Source: Lineus longissimus (taxonomy: Eukaryota > Nemertea > Pilidiophora > Heteronemertea > Lineidae). Taken from it: DNA of 64,000 nucleotides. The notes under the pieces were generated by a model, which was given only the letters and a program-made list of their open reading frames with translations, was not told where the DNA came from and ran no database searches. The stretch is taken from assembly GCF_910592395.1 (NCBI RefSeq), contig NC_088317.1, positions 11,222,001 through 11,286,000 on the forward strand, written 5' to 3'. The position numbers and the translations under genes are program-made. This document shows positions 22,833 to 32,652 of the stretch, one piece after another. Position 1 is the stretch's first letter, and the number at the start of each line of letters is the position of its first letter.

Positions 22833-23292
22833 TGCTGTTGAAGGTATCAGGCCTATTTTGGTAGTTTGAACATTGTTGAAGGGCCATTGTATAAAACACA
22901 TTTTGACAAGCAAACAAAATAAATTGAATGGTGGCGCCACCTATGCATATACAGCAGAACTAGTTACACGGTTGACAGATAAACATTCAACCTCGGCTAT
23001 TTTGCCGAGCACAGTGCGCCTTTAACAGACAAGTCCAATAAATACAGTCCACTCGACAATGAAAATACATGTTAAGATACTGCAAATAAATATATTTTAG
23101 CTAATATACTCCTCTAACCATTTGCTAACTTGTTCTTTCCAAGATTATCAGAACACGTGGCATTGTTGACATTATTGCGCCATGTGGAAAGATGATGTCA
23201 ACAAAGACACGTGCTTGCCTTGAATTCTGATTGGCTGTCAGATGTACACTATGGCAGAAGTATCCTGCAGAAAAAAATTTCGCGGCCCGTAA

Positions 23293-24023
23293 TCGTGTAA
23301 GTCGTTACGCACCCGAAAAACACACGTCATTTTCGCTCATTCGTTAATTTGTTAATATCGTGCAGAATACAATAGGGACGGACACTTTTTCCAGGGGACA
23401 TTTTAAACTTCTACACTGGCCTGGTTGACACGTCTCTCTTTATGTTACAACATCGCAAAATTGTGCACGAGCAACATACGATTGCCTTGATGATCCATCA
23501 TAAGTTAAGATATTCAAGTCACATGATGACTGATGATGTCCAGGACTCCCAGATGACAAATCAGTTTATATAAACAGAGAATTTCCCACTCTCATGATAA
23601 TAAATAAAATATTTTTCTAAAACGTCCACCCGAGTCAATCATCCCACTCTTGATGACCAAACAGTCAGCAAGATCATGCGATGACAGGTGACAAGCCCGA
23701 GATCCTGGCAACGATCCTTAAAGGCCATAGATCAAGGTTTTTTTGCCATTTTCTGCTGTGAGACGATTTCAAAAGTGTACCTAACACTTTATACAATACA
23801 GAAAACCAAATGCAATTAGCTCCATCCATTTTGAAGATATAGCCAATTATGTGTTTGACAACTTGATTACCTAATCAGGCTAGCAACTGGCTTGTTAGAG
23901 CCAGGCGGCGGGTTCAGCAAAAGTTGTGATGTAGATCAGGTTATCTGTACATGTCATGCAATCATAAAAGCAGGAGGGCCTTAATTAATTATGCACACCT
24001 GGAAGTAATGTGTTTCATTCACT
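23293..24023. other. Unassigned sequence upstream of the THAP remnant
   Basis: No frame or repeat recognised. It could include the promoter of the former THAP gene, but no clear core promoter element is seen. Confidence 0.3.
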
Positions 24024-24332
24024 ATGGTGTATTGTGTGGCTCCGAATTTTGTCAAGGATAGCACAAAGAACAATCGAATGACGGATGGGACCCATTTTCA
24101 TGAATTTCCAAAGCCAGTTGAACAGAGAGAGAGGAGGAAGCTGTGGATTCGGAAGTGCAAACGTTTGGAGTGTTGGAAGCCTGGGCCTTCGGCCAAACTT
24201 TGCAGTGATCACTTTATCGATACGGATTATCACATGAAGCCGGATATCTGCATCCAACTGAATATTAAATGCCACTTGTTAAAAACAGCTGTTCCAACCA
24301 TGTCAATTGCATTTAATGCCCGAGGCTGCTGA
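24024..24332 (+). pseudogene. THAP-domain protein remnant
   Basis: The ATG at 24,024 opens 102 codons with the signature of a THAP zinc-finger DNA-binding domain at the N-terminus. Visible parts are C4 in MVYCVAPN, the HFHEFPK motif, WIRKCKR, the C-x2-H pair in LCSDHF, and the closing AVPTM motif (AVPTIF in the family). The second zinc ligand, expected at residue 9, is Phe (TTT where TGT would give Cys), so zinc binding should fail. The frame stops shortly after AVPTM. THAP domains occur in host regulators and in P-element-type transposases; either origin fits. Degeneracy of a key ligand favours a pseudogene, although a splice site just past the domain cannot be excluded. Confidence 0.65.
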
Positions 24333-24732
24333 GGTCAGTTGTTATACATAATGTGTAGGCCCTATTGGGGCCTGTGATACCGCATAGTGTCTTCTTGTGT
24401 TCCAGCCATAGCAAGGTGACAGCGACACAAGTCAGTGTTAGTGACAGCCACTGTCAATGACAGATTATTGTCATCTGACATCTAGGCCTATCTAACGTTG
24501 CACGGCATTATATCGTCACGTCAAGATGATTGTGCATAATACCATCACTTTTCAATAGTAGTTCAGCGTCATGACATAACTGGCGATACAACACTGACGA
24601 GGCGAAACAATATTGTGCAACATTAGTCTGTTCAAAAATCATACATGTTATTGTTATGCATCTGCAACCGTCTATCAATGTCTTCTTTGCTATATCGGCA
24701 GGTCTGCCATGCAAATTGATTAACCACAAATT

Positions 24733-24883
24733 CTAATCACTTTCGTCCGAATGATCACTCTCATTATGATCTAGTGATATTAATGGCTCGAACATGTACG
24801 GCTCAACGTTTAAATCCTTCTGTATCGACCAAAACATCCTCAAATTCACTGCTCTCACTCTCTGAACTGTATGCGGAAGCCAT
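24733..24883 (-). pseudogene. Acidic N-terminus of a P2X7-C-domain-like uncharacterised protein, frameshifted
   Basis: On the minus strand the ATG at 24,883 encodes a Ser/Glu-rich start (MASAYSSESESSEFEDV). After a frame change near 24,815 it continues with EPYMFEPLISLDHNESDHSD and stops at 24,733. The order acidic serine cluster, then 'PYMFEP', then another acidic cluster resembles the N-terminus of invertebrate uncharacterised proteins related to the P2X7 C-terminal domain. The diagnostic Cys-rich domain is not in the window, so the assignment is tentative. It converges on the THAP remnant. Confidence 0.3.
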
Positions 24884-25469
24884 CTTGCTTTGTTCTGACT
24901 GACCTGATCTACGTCATCAAAAAATCCCTAGCGGCCACATGTGGAACTAATCTAAAGTTGTGTGTGGTGGGAAATTCAAATAGTTTAAAATTGAAAATTG
25001 AAATAACTAAATAATGACTTTATTATTAGAATTTTTTTAATGTCTGGTATCTTGTTTTTTTAACCCTCAACATATTTCATGAGTATCAAGCATGTTTTCA
25101 AACCTTGATATATGGCCTTTAAACCACCCCAAGTCCCAGGAGGCGAAACGACTAATTTTTGGGTAGAGTGACTCTCAGACACTCTCTTGATTTAGCTTGA
25201 TTACATTACATCACGGCAGCGGCCACCTTCAGTGCCACCACGTGGGGCCTAATGGTATTAGGCTAAGTTTGGGGGCGAAAATGCTGGGGGCGAAAACGTC
25301 AGGGAGCGAAACGACCGGATACCAATCCGCTGCAGACCAGATTCCGCAGAATCCGCAGGATCCGCTAAATCGGCATGCCCCTTTTCATGCGTGATGCGCT
25401 CTCACTGGAACGGTGATACTTCGGAGCTCCCGATTTTGGTAAATATTTGCTATTTCCCGGGTTGTCATG
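24884..25469. other. Unassigned sequence
   Basis: Contains 'ccgcagaatccgcaggatcc' near 25,345, the reverse-oriented relative of a tract near 13,490, so a small dispersed repeat may lie here. Nothing coding is seen. Confidence 0.3.
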
Positions 25470-25511
25470 CCGAGCAAGGGCGCAGGGCATAGCCGAGCAA
25501 GGGCTAGTTAA

Positions 25512-25846
25512 AGGGAACTGGAACCGCCGAGCGATTTATTCAACTTTTCGACTTTCACCGCCCGAGAAAGTCAAACTTCCAACTTCCTATTCGAGTTCAG
25601 ATTTGTTACTCCGCCCCCAGTGCCCGAGCATGCGCAGTTCAATTTGTTATTATTGAGAATCATGTGAGAATCACGCAAGTCATGCGATCTTTCATTCATG
25701 AGTTTTCTTAGTAAATTCCATAGTAGTGACGTCACTCAATGATTGACAGCTAGGCGCCATGTTTCATTCATGCCTCCTTCTGATCACCCGATACGCGGGA
25801 AATGAAAACGAGGACATACGAACTGGCTTGGCGGTTTCAGTTCCCT
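25512..25846. mobile_element. Kolobok-like MITE, 335 bp, TTAA target
   Basis: The inverted ends AGGGAACTGGAACCGCC and GGCGGTTTCAGTTCCCT (one mismatch) are flanked by TTAA at 25,508-25,511 and 25,847-25,850. TTAA targets with AGGG tips are typical of Kolobok elements; piggyBac-type MITEs are an alternative. It sits inside the minisatellite region: single 'gccgagcaagggc' units lie to its left (about 25,470-25,505) and the long array begins 2 bp after its right TTAA. Confidence 0.75.
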
Positions 25847-25852
25847 TTAACG

Positions 25853-26615
25853 GCCGAGCAAGGGCGAGCCGAGCAAGGGCGAGCCGAGCAAGGGCGAGCC
25901 GAGCAAGGGCGAGCCGAGCAAGGGCGAGCCGAGCAAGGGCGAGCCGAGCAAGGGCGAGCCGAGCAAGGGCGAGCCGAGCAAGGGCGAGCCGAGCAAGGGC
26001 GAGCCGAGCAAGGGCGAGCCGAGCAAGGGCGAGCCGAGCAAGGGCGAGCCGAGCAAGGGCGAGCCGAGCAAGGGCGAGCCGAGCAAGGGCGAGCCGAGCA
26101 AGGGCGAGCCGAGCAAGGGCGAGCCGAGCAAGGGCGAGCCGAGCAAGGGCGAGCCGAGCAAGGGCGAGCCGAGCAAGGGCGAGCCGAGCAAGGGCGAGCC
26201 GAGCAAGGGCGAGCCGAGCAAGGGCGAGCCGAGCAAGGGCGAGCCGAGCAAGGGCGAGCCGAGCAAGGGCGAGCCGAGCAAGGGCGAGCCGAGCAAGGGC
26301 GAGCCGAGCAAGGGCGAGCCGAGCAAGGGCGAGCCGAGCAAGGGCGAGCCGAGCAAGGGCGAGCCGAGCAAGGGCGAGCCGAGCAAGGGCGAGCCGAGCA
26401 AGGGCGAGCCGAGCAAGGGCGAGCCGAGCAAGGGCGAGCCGAGCAAGGGCGAGCCGAGCAAGGGCGAGCCGAGCAAGGGCGAGCCGAGCAAGGGCGAGCC
26501 GAGCAAGGGCGAGCCGAGCAAGGGCGAGCCGAGCAAGGGCGAGCCGAGCAAGGGCGAGCCGAGCAAGGGCGAGCCGAGCAAGGGCGAGCCGAGCAAGGGC
26601 GAGCCGAGCAAGGGC
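25853..26615 (+). repeat. Perfect 15-bp minisatellite, about 51 copies
   Basis: The unit GCCGAGCAAGGGCGA repeats without a visible mismatch for 763 bp. Because 15 is divisible by 3 and the unit has no stop in several frames, long artificial reading frames appear on both strands (repeating Arg-Ala-Ser-Arg-Ala, Ala-Glu-Gln-Gly-Arg and Leu-Ala-type peptides). Stray units occur at about 25,470-25,505 and 26,632-26,646. The first unit follows the Kolobok-like MITE immediately. Confidence 0.97.
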
Positions 26616-26904
26616 TTTAAAAGACAAAATTCAGCCGAGCAAGGGCGGAATTCGTAACATGGTGGTGGCCACAATGCATTGTGTATGTTGATGTGTATGC
26701 TGTGTGTACGGTATCAATGCCCCGCATGTTGGAGTGTACATGTAGGGTTTTCTATGTAGACCTAGTATGCGTGTATCCGAGGAAGTATTGCACCAATCAG
26801 GTTTTTCGTTTTGGTCTGTATAGGGCCTAGTGTATTTCGATTGGTCATTTTATGTCTATGCTCATTGACAGCACCCATTAGCAAGTTGTTTGGCCCGATT
26901 ACGT
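26616..26904. other. Unassigned sequence
   Basis: One stray minisatellite unit near 26,632, then nothing recognised up to the 9-bp TSD at 26,905. Confidence 0.3.
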
Positions 26905-26913
26905 GTTGCATTT

Positions 26914-28409
26914 GGTAGGTGATAAAGCTTGGAACCAGTGAAACCTTGAAACCAGTGATAAACCTTGGCTTGGAATCAGTCCTAAAAATGCATAAAAACA
27001 TGAAATAATGCCATGAACCTAAGGTGGTTACCAATCAATATATGGAGCTTATTTTTACATGATCAGATCGGAATTTGACGGTAGTTCAGAAATCAGTCGC
27101 ATATCCGATTCAATAATTTATATTTTAGAACAACCCAGTCATACCTCGCCTCCAGTGTACATTACTGATCTCCCAAATATTATAGGCATGCACGTCACGA
27201 CACGCCCACCACACAACCGTAATATGGACCAATCAGCGCTCCGCTTACTACGCCACCGCACGGGGCCTATTAAACTACGGAGCGGTGTGATCATACAGGG
27301 TGATACAGAGACGATTGACAACATCATGCAGTACCGGCTGGCACTTATCCGTTGAAATGCAGATGAAGATTTATTACCGAAGGTTTTAGCCGGGTTTGGA
27401 GATGAAAAATGTGAATAAATTCCTTCGCTGTGAGCGATTTCGAACATATTCATGTATACATCGAGGGATGTAGAGATATTTTCGTGATGTAACCAGTTCT
27501 AAGCGAACACATTTTTTAGTGATTCCCGTGTGCATGTTTGTCATATCTACTGAGCTTTATCAGAGCATTATATATACAAATGATTCTTCTAATAAAAACG
27601 TTTTATTTTAGTTTATGGAATACAAAACAATCACAAAAGCTTTACTTTTGCTTTAATCGAAGAGCAATAATTAGATACATGCAAATGGCGGCCCGTCATG
27701 AATATAAGTTTATTTTTAAACGACAACAACACATTTCCAATGCATTCAATGATGATGTCATCCTCCACAAAAGGTTGATTCTGAGACAAGACCACTAATG
27801 AATATTCATAGGTTGGAGGGTCGAGGCCTATCTATTAGACGAGTGCATGTTTTTTACTCTCAAGTACATATTTGGAGAGGTATTGAAAAAATATTTGCTG
27901 TGGCAAGTCTACAGATATAAATAAATTGTTTGGTAAAAAAAATAATTTTGAATTTTGACAACCTGGCCATAGGGGGTGGTTCAAATTTGGAGTGAAAATG
28001 GCCGAAATGGGTAAAAATGTCCACTTGTGTCAAACTTGTCAATTTTAAAAAAAATTTCCGTGGTCAATCACCAATTTCCATCGCACCAGTTACTCGCAAG
28101 ACTAACCCGTATATCATATCCGAATTTCAGTTTCACTACCTGACGCATTCTTTGATGGCGGGCATTTTAAATAACTGGAAATGGCTTGGAAAATCAATTG
28201 TGGTCTTGTCTCTTCTGGAACTACTGGCAAATTGCAATCAATAAAGTCAGCTGGGACGAGATTGGCAGTTGGGAGGGTATAAATCGTGGAAGGAACGCAC
28301 CCGATTTCACGCGGAACTTGCACACAGTGATTCCACGGTTTAGTACTGACTATTCCAAGGTTTATCACTGGTTACATGGTTTCATTGATTCCAAGCTTTA
28401 TCAACTACC
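26914..28409. mobile_element. Mutator-like non-autonomous element, copy B (with nested MITE)
   Basis: The ends GGTAGGTGATAAAG and CTTTATCAACTACC are as in copy A, with a perfect 9-bp flanking duplication GTTGCATTT (26,905-26,913 and 28,410-28,418). Length is 1,496 bp; subtracting the nested 430-bp MITE and its 4-bp duplication gives 1,062 bp, identical to copy A. The two copies align along their length with many substitutions and compensating indels. No transposase is encoded. Confidence 0.85.
27783..28212. mobile_element. MITE with GAGACAAGACCAC ends (copy 2), nested in copy B
   Basis: The unit has inverted ends GAGACAAGACCAC and GTGGTCTTGTCTC and is flanked by TTCT at 27,779-27,782 and 28,213-28,216. 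The homologous position in copy A (near 15,582, 'ggcttctgaactaactgg') has a single TTCT and no insertion. This proves the boundaries and a 4-bp TSD. Confidence 0.9.
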
Positions 28410-28725
28410 GTTGCATTTGGATAGGCCCTGCTGGCCTAGATGTTAGGGAACAGTGGATTTTTGCCTCCGGTGTAATGTCTTCGGTCTTTACCGGGCCTAC
28501 AAGCATGTTTACATGATTAGCCGGTCTTGCTACATATAGGCCTAGCACCAATGGCAGTTACTGGTTCAGTGGTTATCCATTCGAGTTGGCAGTCCATACC
28601 ATCTGCTGGTGTTTTCACGTAGAATGCATTGGATTTATTATCTGTGAAGTGCTCGCCTGTTTTCCTGGGGCCTAGGCTGTGTTATTATCGTCACGGTATT
28701 ATCTTTAATGTTGGTTTTTTTTCAG

Positions 28726-29041
28726 CTTTACAATGGTTGTTCCAACGGTGCTTAAGAGGCGACATACCCTTCGTGGAAGGGATTTACTTCCCTTGTTGGC
28801 AAACTTCTAGGCAGCAGATGCCGCTCCCAGGGAATTTGCGAGAATGGTGGTTGATCAGGACATTTTCATGTTGCCAATAGCGGATGTGAAGCGCCATTTT
28901 ACTAATTTGACGGGGACCTCACCAGACAGTATTATGGATCTGGCTGATCGGGAAAGTAATCTTGACAACAATAGGCTGTTGTTGCATCGGGCGATTATAT
29001 ATGCTAACGAGGTTGGACATCCAAGAGGCCAAGAGTTGCAG
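28726..29041 (+). pseudogene. Exon-like frame with a single TAG
   Basis: A strong acceptor (long T tract, then TTCAG) precedes an ATG at 28,733. A frame of 103 codons leads to the donor 'ttgcag|gtatgt' at 29,042. It is interrupted only by TAG at 28,808-28,810. The peptide after the stop (MVVDQDIFMLPIADVKRHFT; LADRESNLDNNRLLLHRAII) looks like ordinary globular, helical protein. I do not recognise the family. It could be a host exon carrying a null mutation, or a decayed element gene that starts at the second ATG (28,844). Confidence 0.35.
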
Positions 29042-30065
29042 GTATGTGGTGATATTTTCATTGGTCTGTGTGGTAGAGGGTGGTGAGAGTGTCTGTTGTT
29101 GTTATAATGTTTCACTGACGGGTTATTTTGGTAGAGTTGATGTTCGGTGGAAGCGAATGGCTGTCAATGAACTGAATTAGCTTAGCAGTAATACATTGAG
29201 GTTTTGCGCGACTTCTGTAAACTATTTTGGCTCAATGTGCACATACCGGGATATGTGAATTTTATTTGGCTTGGCCGGTGAAAAATCCGGCAAGGCGGCT
29301 AAGGATGGCAACTTGGCGGGTGAGTCACTGGAAATTTTCGGCCTACGATCTACGCTAGAAGGCCTCTACAAATTTTTAATAAAGTAAACATTGTACATGT
29401 AGAGAATCATGTCATCATGAAGAAGCACAGGGCTTGCGCAGTTGGTTACTGCGCATCTATATTTGGCGCCGATAATCGCGATATCTGGTTACAAAATACC
29501 ATGTGCTTTGACGATGTCGGGGTCCGGGGAGCAAGCGGGGAGGGCAAGGGGATCAAAGACTTTTTTTGGAACCAGTGAATTTTTTATTCGTACAACTTCA
29601 CTTTTTTATCGTATAAACTGTCTTCAGGTGGTTATTTTATGTTGAGTGCCCGTACAAACACAACCTGACGTTTTATCTCTACATATAATATAGTGTACCC
29701 GACCGTACAGTGGTGCACGAACATCGGAAAACGTACAAAATACGGTTGAAACGTACAAGTAAACAGGCCTGCGTATGTAACGGTTTGAATACTAGTATTT
29801 ACGTGGATACCCCGCCATGCGTCCCTCCCGCCGACCGACGTGACGCCGCAAATTGCCGTGAAGCAAAATGTTTTCCCTACGATACTAACGCTGCAATGTC
29901 GTTTTATATCATCAGAATTAGGCCTGAAATTGCACCTCAGAGCATCTAGGTTTCAAAATTTTTACGGGGGAGGGCCCCCGCCAAAAATGCGCCTGCGGCG
30001 CATATAGGAGCTGCCCTCCGGCCAGCTGCGCCCCGTTTGATTGAAATCCTGCGAGAAGACTGTCA
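29042..30065. other. Unassigned sequence
   Basis: Short frames only. Immediately before the array, 29,960-30,040 is GC-rich ('gggggagggcccccgcc'). Confidence 0.3.
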
Positions 30066-30693
30066 ATGGGAACTAAAGTTAATGTGGTTGTCTGAGGAAT
30101 GTGGATTCAATACTGATGATGAACCATTCAATGGGAACTAAAGTTAATGTGGTCGTCTAAGGGATGTGGATTCATACTGATTATAAACCATTCAATGGGA
30201 ACTCAAATTAATGTGGTCATCTGAGGGATGTGGATTCATACTGGTGATAAGTCATTTAATCGGAACTCAAGTTAATGTGGTTGTCTGACTCTGAGGGATG
30301 TGGATTCATACTGGTGATGAACCATTCAATGGGAACTAAAGTTAATGTGGTTGTCTGAGGGATGTGGATTCATACTGGTGATGAACCATTCAATGGGAAC
30401 TAAAGTTAATGTGGTCGTCTGAGGGATGTGGATTCATACTGATTATAAACCATTCAATGGGAACTCAAATTAATGTGGTCATCTGAGGGATGTGGATTCA
30501 TACTGGTGATGAACCATTCAATGGGAACTAAAGTTAATGTAGTTGTCTGACTCTGAGGGATGTGGATTCATACTGGTGATGAACCATTCAATGGGAACTG
30601 AAGTTATTGTGGTCGTCTGAGACTGGGGGATGTGGATTCATACTTGTGATGAACCATTCAATGGGAACTAAAGTTAATGTGGTTGTCTGAGGG
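30066..30693 (+). repeat. 64-bp minisatellite, array 1, about 10 copies
   Basis: The unit runs 'gaaccattcaatgggaacta' / 'aagttaatgtggtcgtctga' / 'gggatgtggattcatactgg' / 'tgat'. Some copies carry a 6-9 bp insertion ('ctctga' or similar). The SINE-like block follows the last unit directly. Confidence 0.95.
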
Positions 30694-30702
30694 ATGAAGC
30701 CT

Positions 30703-30915
30703 CATTGAAGCCTGTCACCTGTGTGATGGAGTCGGCAGCTCCCTCCGGTCGCGTAGGTTTTCTCCCGGGGAGGGGTTTCCTCCTGCACGACATTCCAAAT
30801 TGCCATTACGATAATTCTTGGGATGTACAACAATAAAAAAGATTTTCACAAGATAATGATATGAATTTATTTTTCTTTACCCTCCGGGTTGGGTGGTGTA
30901 GTGGTTCACTCAGCT
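30703..30915 (+). repeat. SINE-like block, copy 1
   Basis: The block closely matches 60,868-61,072. Its centre ('gtaggttttctcccggg', then 'ggtttcctcctgca') resembles the conserved core of several metazoan SINE families. Its end ('ggtggtgtagtggttcac') resembles a tRNA A box. Whether this is one SINE or two joined pieces cannot be decided by eye. Confidence 0.5.
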
Positions 30916-31281
30916 CTTGAATTTAACCGCGGCCAATTGCCGCGGTTCCCTTTCAAATGTCTGGTTGCCCCACCCAAACCCAGTAATCTCACGGCCACAA
31001 GTGTCCTGCCCCTTTCCCCGGCTCGCCGCGGTGCCCCTAAGCCTTGAAAGGGAATGCCCCGTAGCACGTGGCCCGGTCGCCGATTCACTTACTACACACA
31101 CTCCCACTGCGATCTCTCGACAATTCAACTACTATTTTGCGAAGCTGTGATAAGCAGCGGGGAGCGTTTGTACAGAGGAACGGCCAATTATCAGACCTCG
31201 TTCGCATGGTATACTCTTGACGATCATTTGCACTGCATACACACTGACATCCCACCCCTGTCGCCGACGTTCGGTAGCAAA

Positions 31282-31370
31282 ATGCCGAACCGGAGGAGGC
31301 GGCGGAAGGCCCAAGAGGCGCAGCTTCAGACTTCTGCAGCGGGCACACCGAGGCTGGAAAATTTGTTCAA
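31282..31370 (+). CDS. Possible first coding exon, Arg-rich N-terminus
   Basis: The ATG at 31,282 ('caaaATGCC' context) opens 29 codons (MPNRRRRRKAQEAQLQTSAA, ending PRLENLF) and runs into the excellent donor 'ttcaa|gtaagt' at 31,371. The surrounding GC-rich stretch would suit a 5' UTR. The basic start followed by a short hydrophobic 'LENLF' is typical of nuclear proteins and some transposases. No second exon was identified in the next kilobases. The segment is absent from the duplicate locus at 61.07 kb. Confidence 0.3.
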
Positions 31371-32394
31371 GTAAGTTTTGTGACATTTTTGTTTATCAAA
31401 CATGTCTCTGATCAAACTTCGATGTGATTTCTCAGTCTAGTTCGCCGATGCACAGGGTGGTTTTGTTAGTCATCCTCTCGATTCGATCATGCAGTGTGTG
31501 TACTATATGTGTGTACAATGTATGTAGCTATGTACACACAACAGCAGACGATTTTACGATGACGTGCGATTTGATGGTCGTTTAATTCATATTTCCCAAC
31601 AAGCTTCTCGTCGGTTGTTCAGTGCGATTCAATAGACTAGAACCCTTTGTCTTATTCATTGCCTGGTGGTGCGTGTGGACCTGCTTAGGCTTGATTTCTC
31701 ATGCAATGACAGTTTGAGTGACAGCGAAATGCGTGTTGTGCGAGTCTCGTCCCTTGGTAATCGGTTACTATGCTGAGTGTACCTGAGTTGCGCACAAATT
31801 TTCGGTCAACCTCGTCCCAAGTTATTGATTTTAGCAACCTGACAGTTGACAGTTAACAGTTATGAGTGTGTAAGACAAAAAAGGAACACTTATGGTAATC
31901 TTTTACAAAGCTTATAATTTGGCCTCGGTGCCCTCCGGTCAAATTCTGCCATGTCCTCAGTGCCCCAAAAAGTGACCAAGTTTGACCTTGCTGCCCCTGA
32001 TCTTGGCTGCCTGCCCTGGCAGAAGGGGAAAAAATGGGGACAATATGACAGTGCCCCTCTCATTCTTAAATTCTAGGCCTGATCACTTACACCAACAACC
32101 TGGCGACCTGAATGGGGAAATTATATATTGGTCATAATTTCTCTATACAGGAGGTCAGTACATATATTGTCTAATGCATTGCCTGCTGACATTGTTGCCT
32201 TAATTACACCAAATCGAAGGCCTACGCAGTCTGTTGAAAATTTGAAATTTGATATGAAAATTTTGTGAACAGGAACATGTCCTTAATGTAATTGAGTAGA
32301 CTGATATGCAAATGCAACAAATAGCATGTAGCATGATGAGTGCATGTAGGGTGCTTGCTAGCTCATTGTGGCTGGCTCATTGTTGGAATCATTT
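31371..32394. other. Unassigned sequence with a duplicated 75-bp block
   Basis: Positions 32,083-32,157 ('tcacttacaccaacaacctg' through 'ggtcagtacat') match 61,069-61,148. The remainder shows no coding or repeat feature. Confidence 0.5.
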
Positions 32395-32590
32395 GAGTTC
32401 ACATTGAATGGTTTATTTCCAGTATGAATCCTTGCCAACAGAAGCCCAAGGGCGGCTGCTAGGACCCCCCCCCCCCCCCGATCACATTTAATGGTTTATC
32501 TCAAGAATGAATCATTCAGATGACCACATTAAATGGAGTTCTTATTGAATGGTTTATCACAAGTAAGAATCCTGAACAGAAGCCCATGGC
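32395..32590 (-). repeat. Diverged reverse-oriented copies of the 64-bp unit
   Basis: 'cacattgaatggtttatt', 'cacatttaatggtttatctc' and 'attgaatggtttatcaca' with following 'atgaatc' are the reverse complement of the 64-bp unit with many changes. Two poly-C runs (about 32,464 and 32,605) separate them. Confidence 0.6.
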
Positions 32591-32652
32591 TGCTGTGAAC
32601 AACACCCCCCCCCCCCTTCTTTAAAAGTGACAGAACCTATGGAGGGGCATCC

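Larger units (their letters stand above)
22349..23283. mobile_element. Mutator-like 935-bp element, second family
   Basis: Terminal inverted repeats of about 56 bp (tip GCGAAATTTTTTTCTGCAGG) differ at one position. The perfect 9-bp flanking duplication GGCCCGTAA lies at 22,340-22,348 and 23,284-23,292. The element contains a tandem duplication of about 83 bp (22,667-22,832) and a short exon-like frame at 22,441-22,551. The TIRs are unrelated to those at 14,710. Superfamily assignment rests on the 9-bp TSD and long TIRs. Confidence 0.85.

Noticed and set aside
25759-26691. Four long overlapping open frames (272-310 codons) of five-residue repeats on both strands
   Set aside because: They are produced by the perfect 15-bp minisatellite, which lacks stops in several frames. 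No start context, splice sites or non-repeat domain support a protein.
8240-28212. CRISPR-like reading of the regular repeats
   Set aside because: The repeats are transposon copies or head-to-tail satellites without unique spacers, in a eukaryotic context.
32465-32480. Poly-C/poly-G runs (also 32,605; 41,046; 47,926; 58,575; 62,991) as regulatory quadruplexes
   Set aside because: Single homopolymer runs without the four spaced G-tracts typical of quadruplex motifs; more likely slippage sites.
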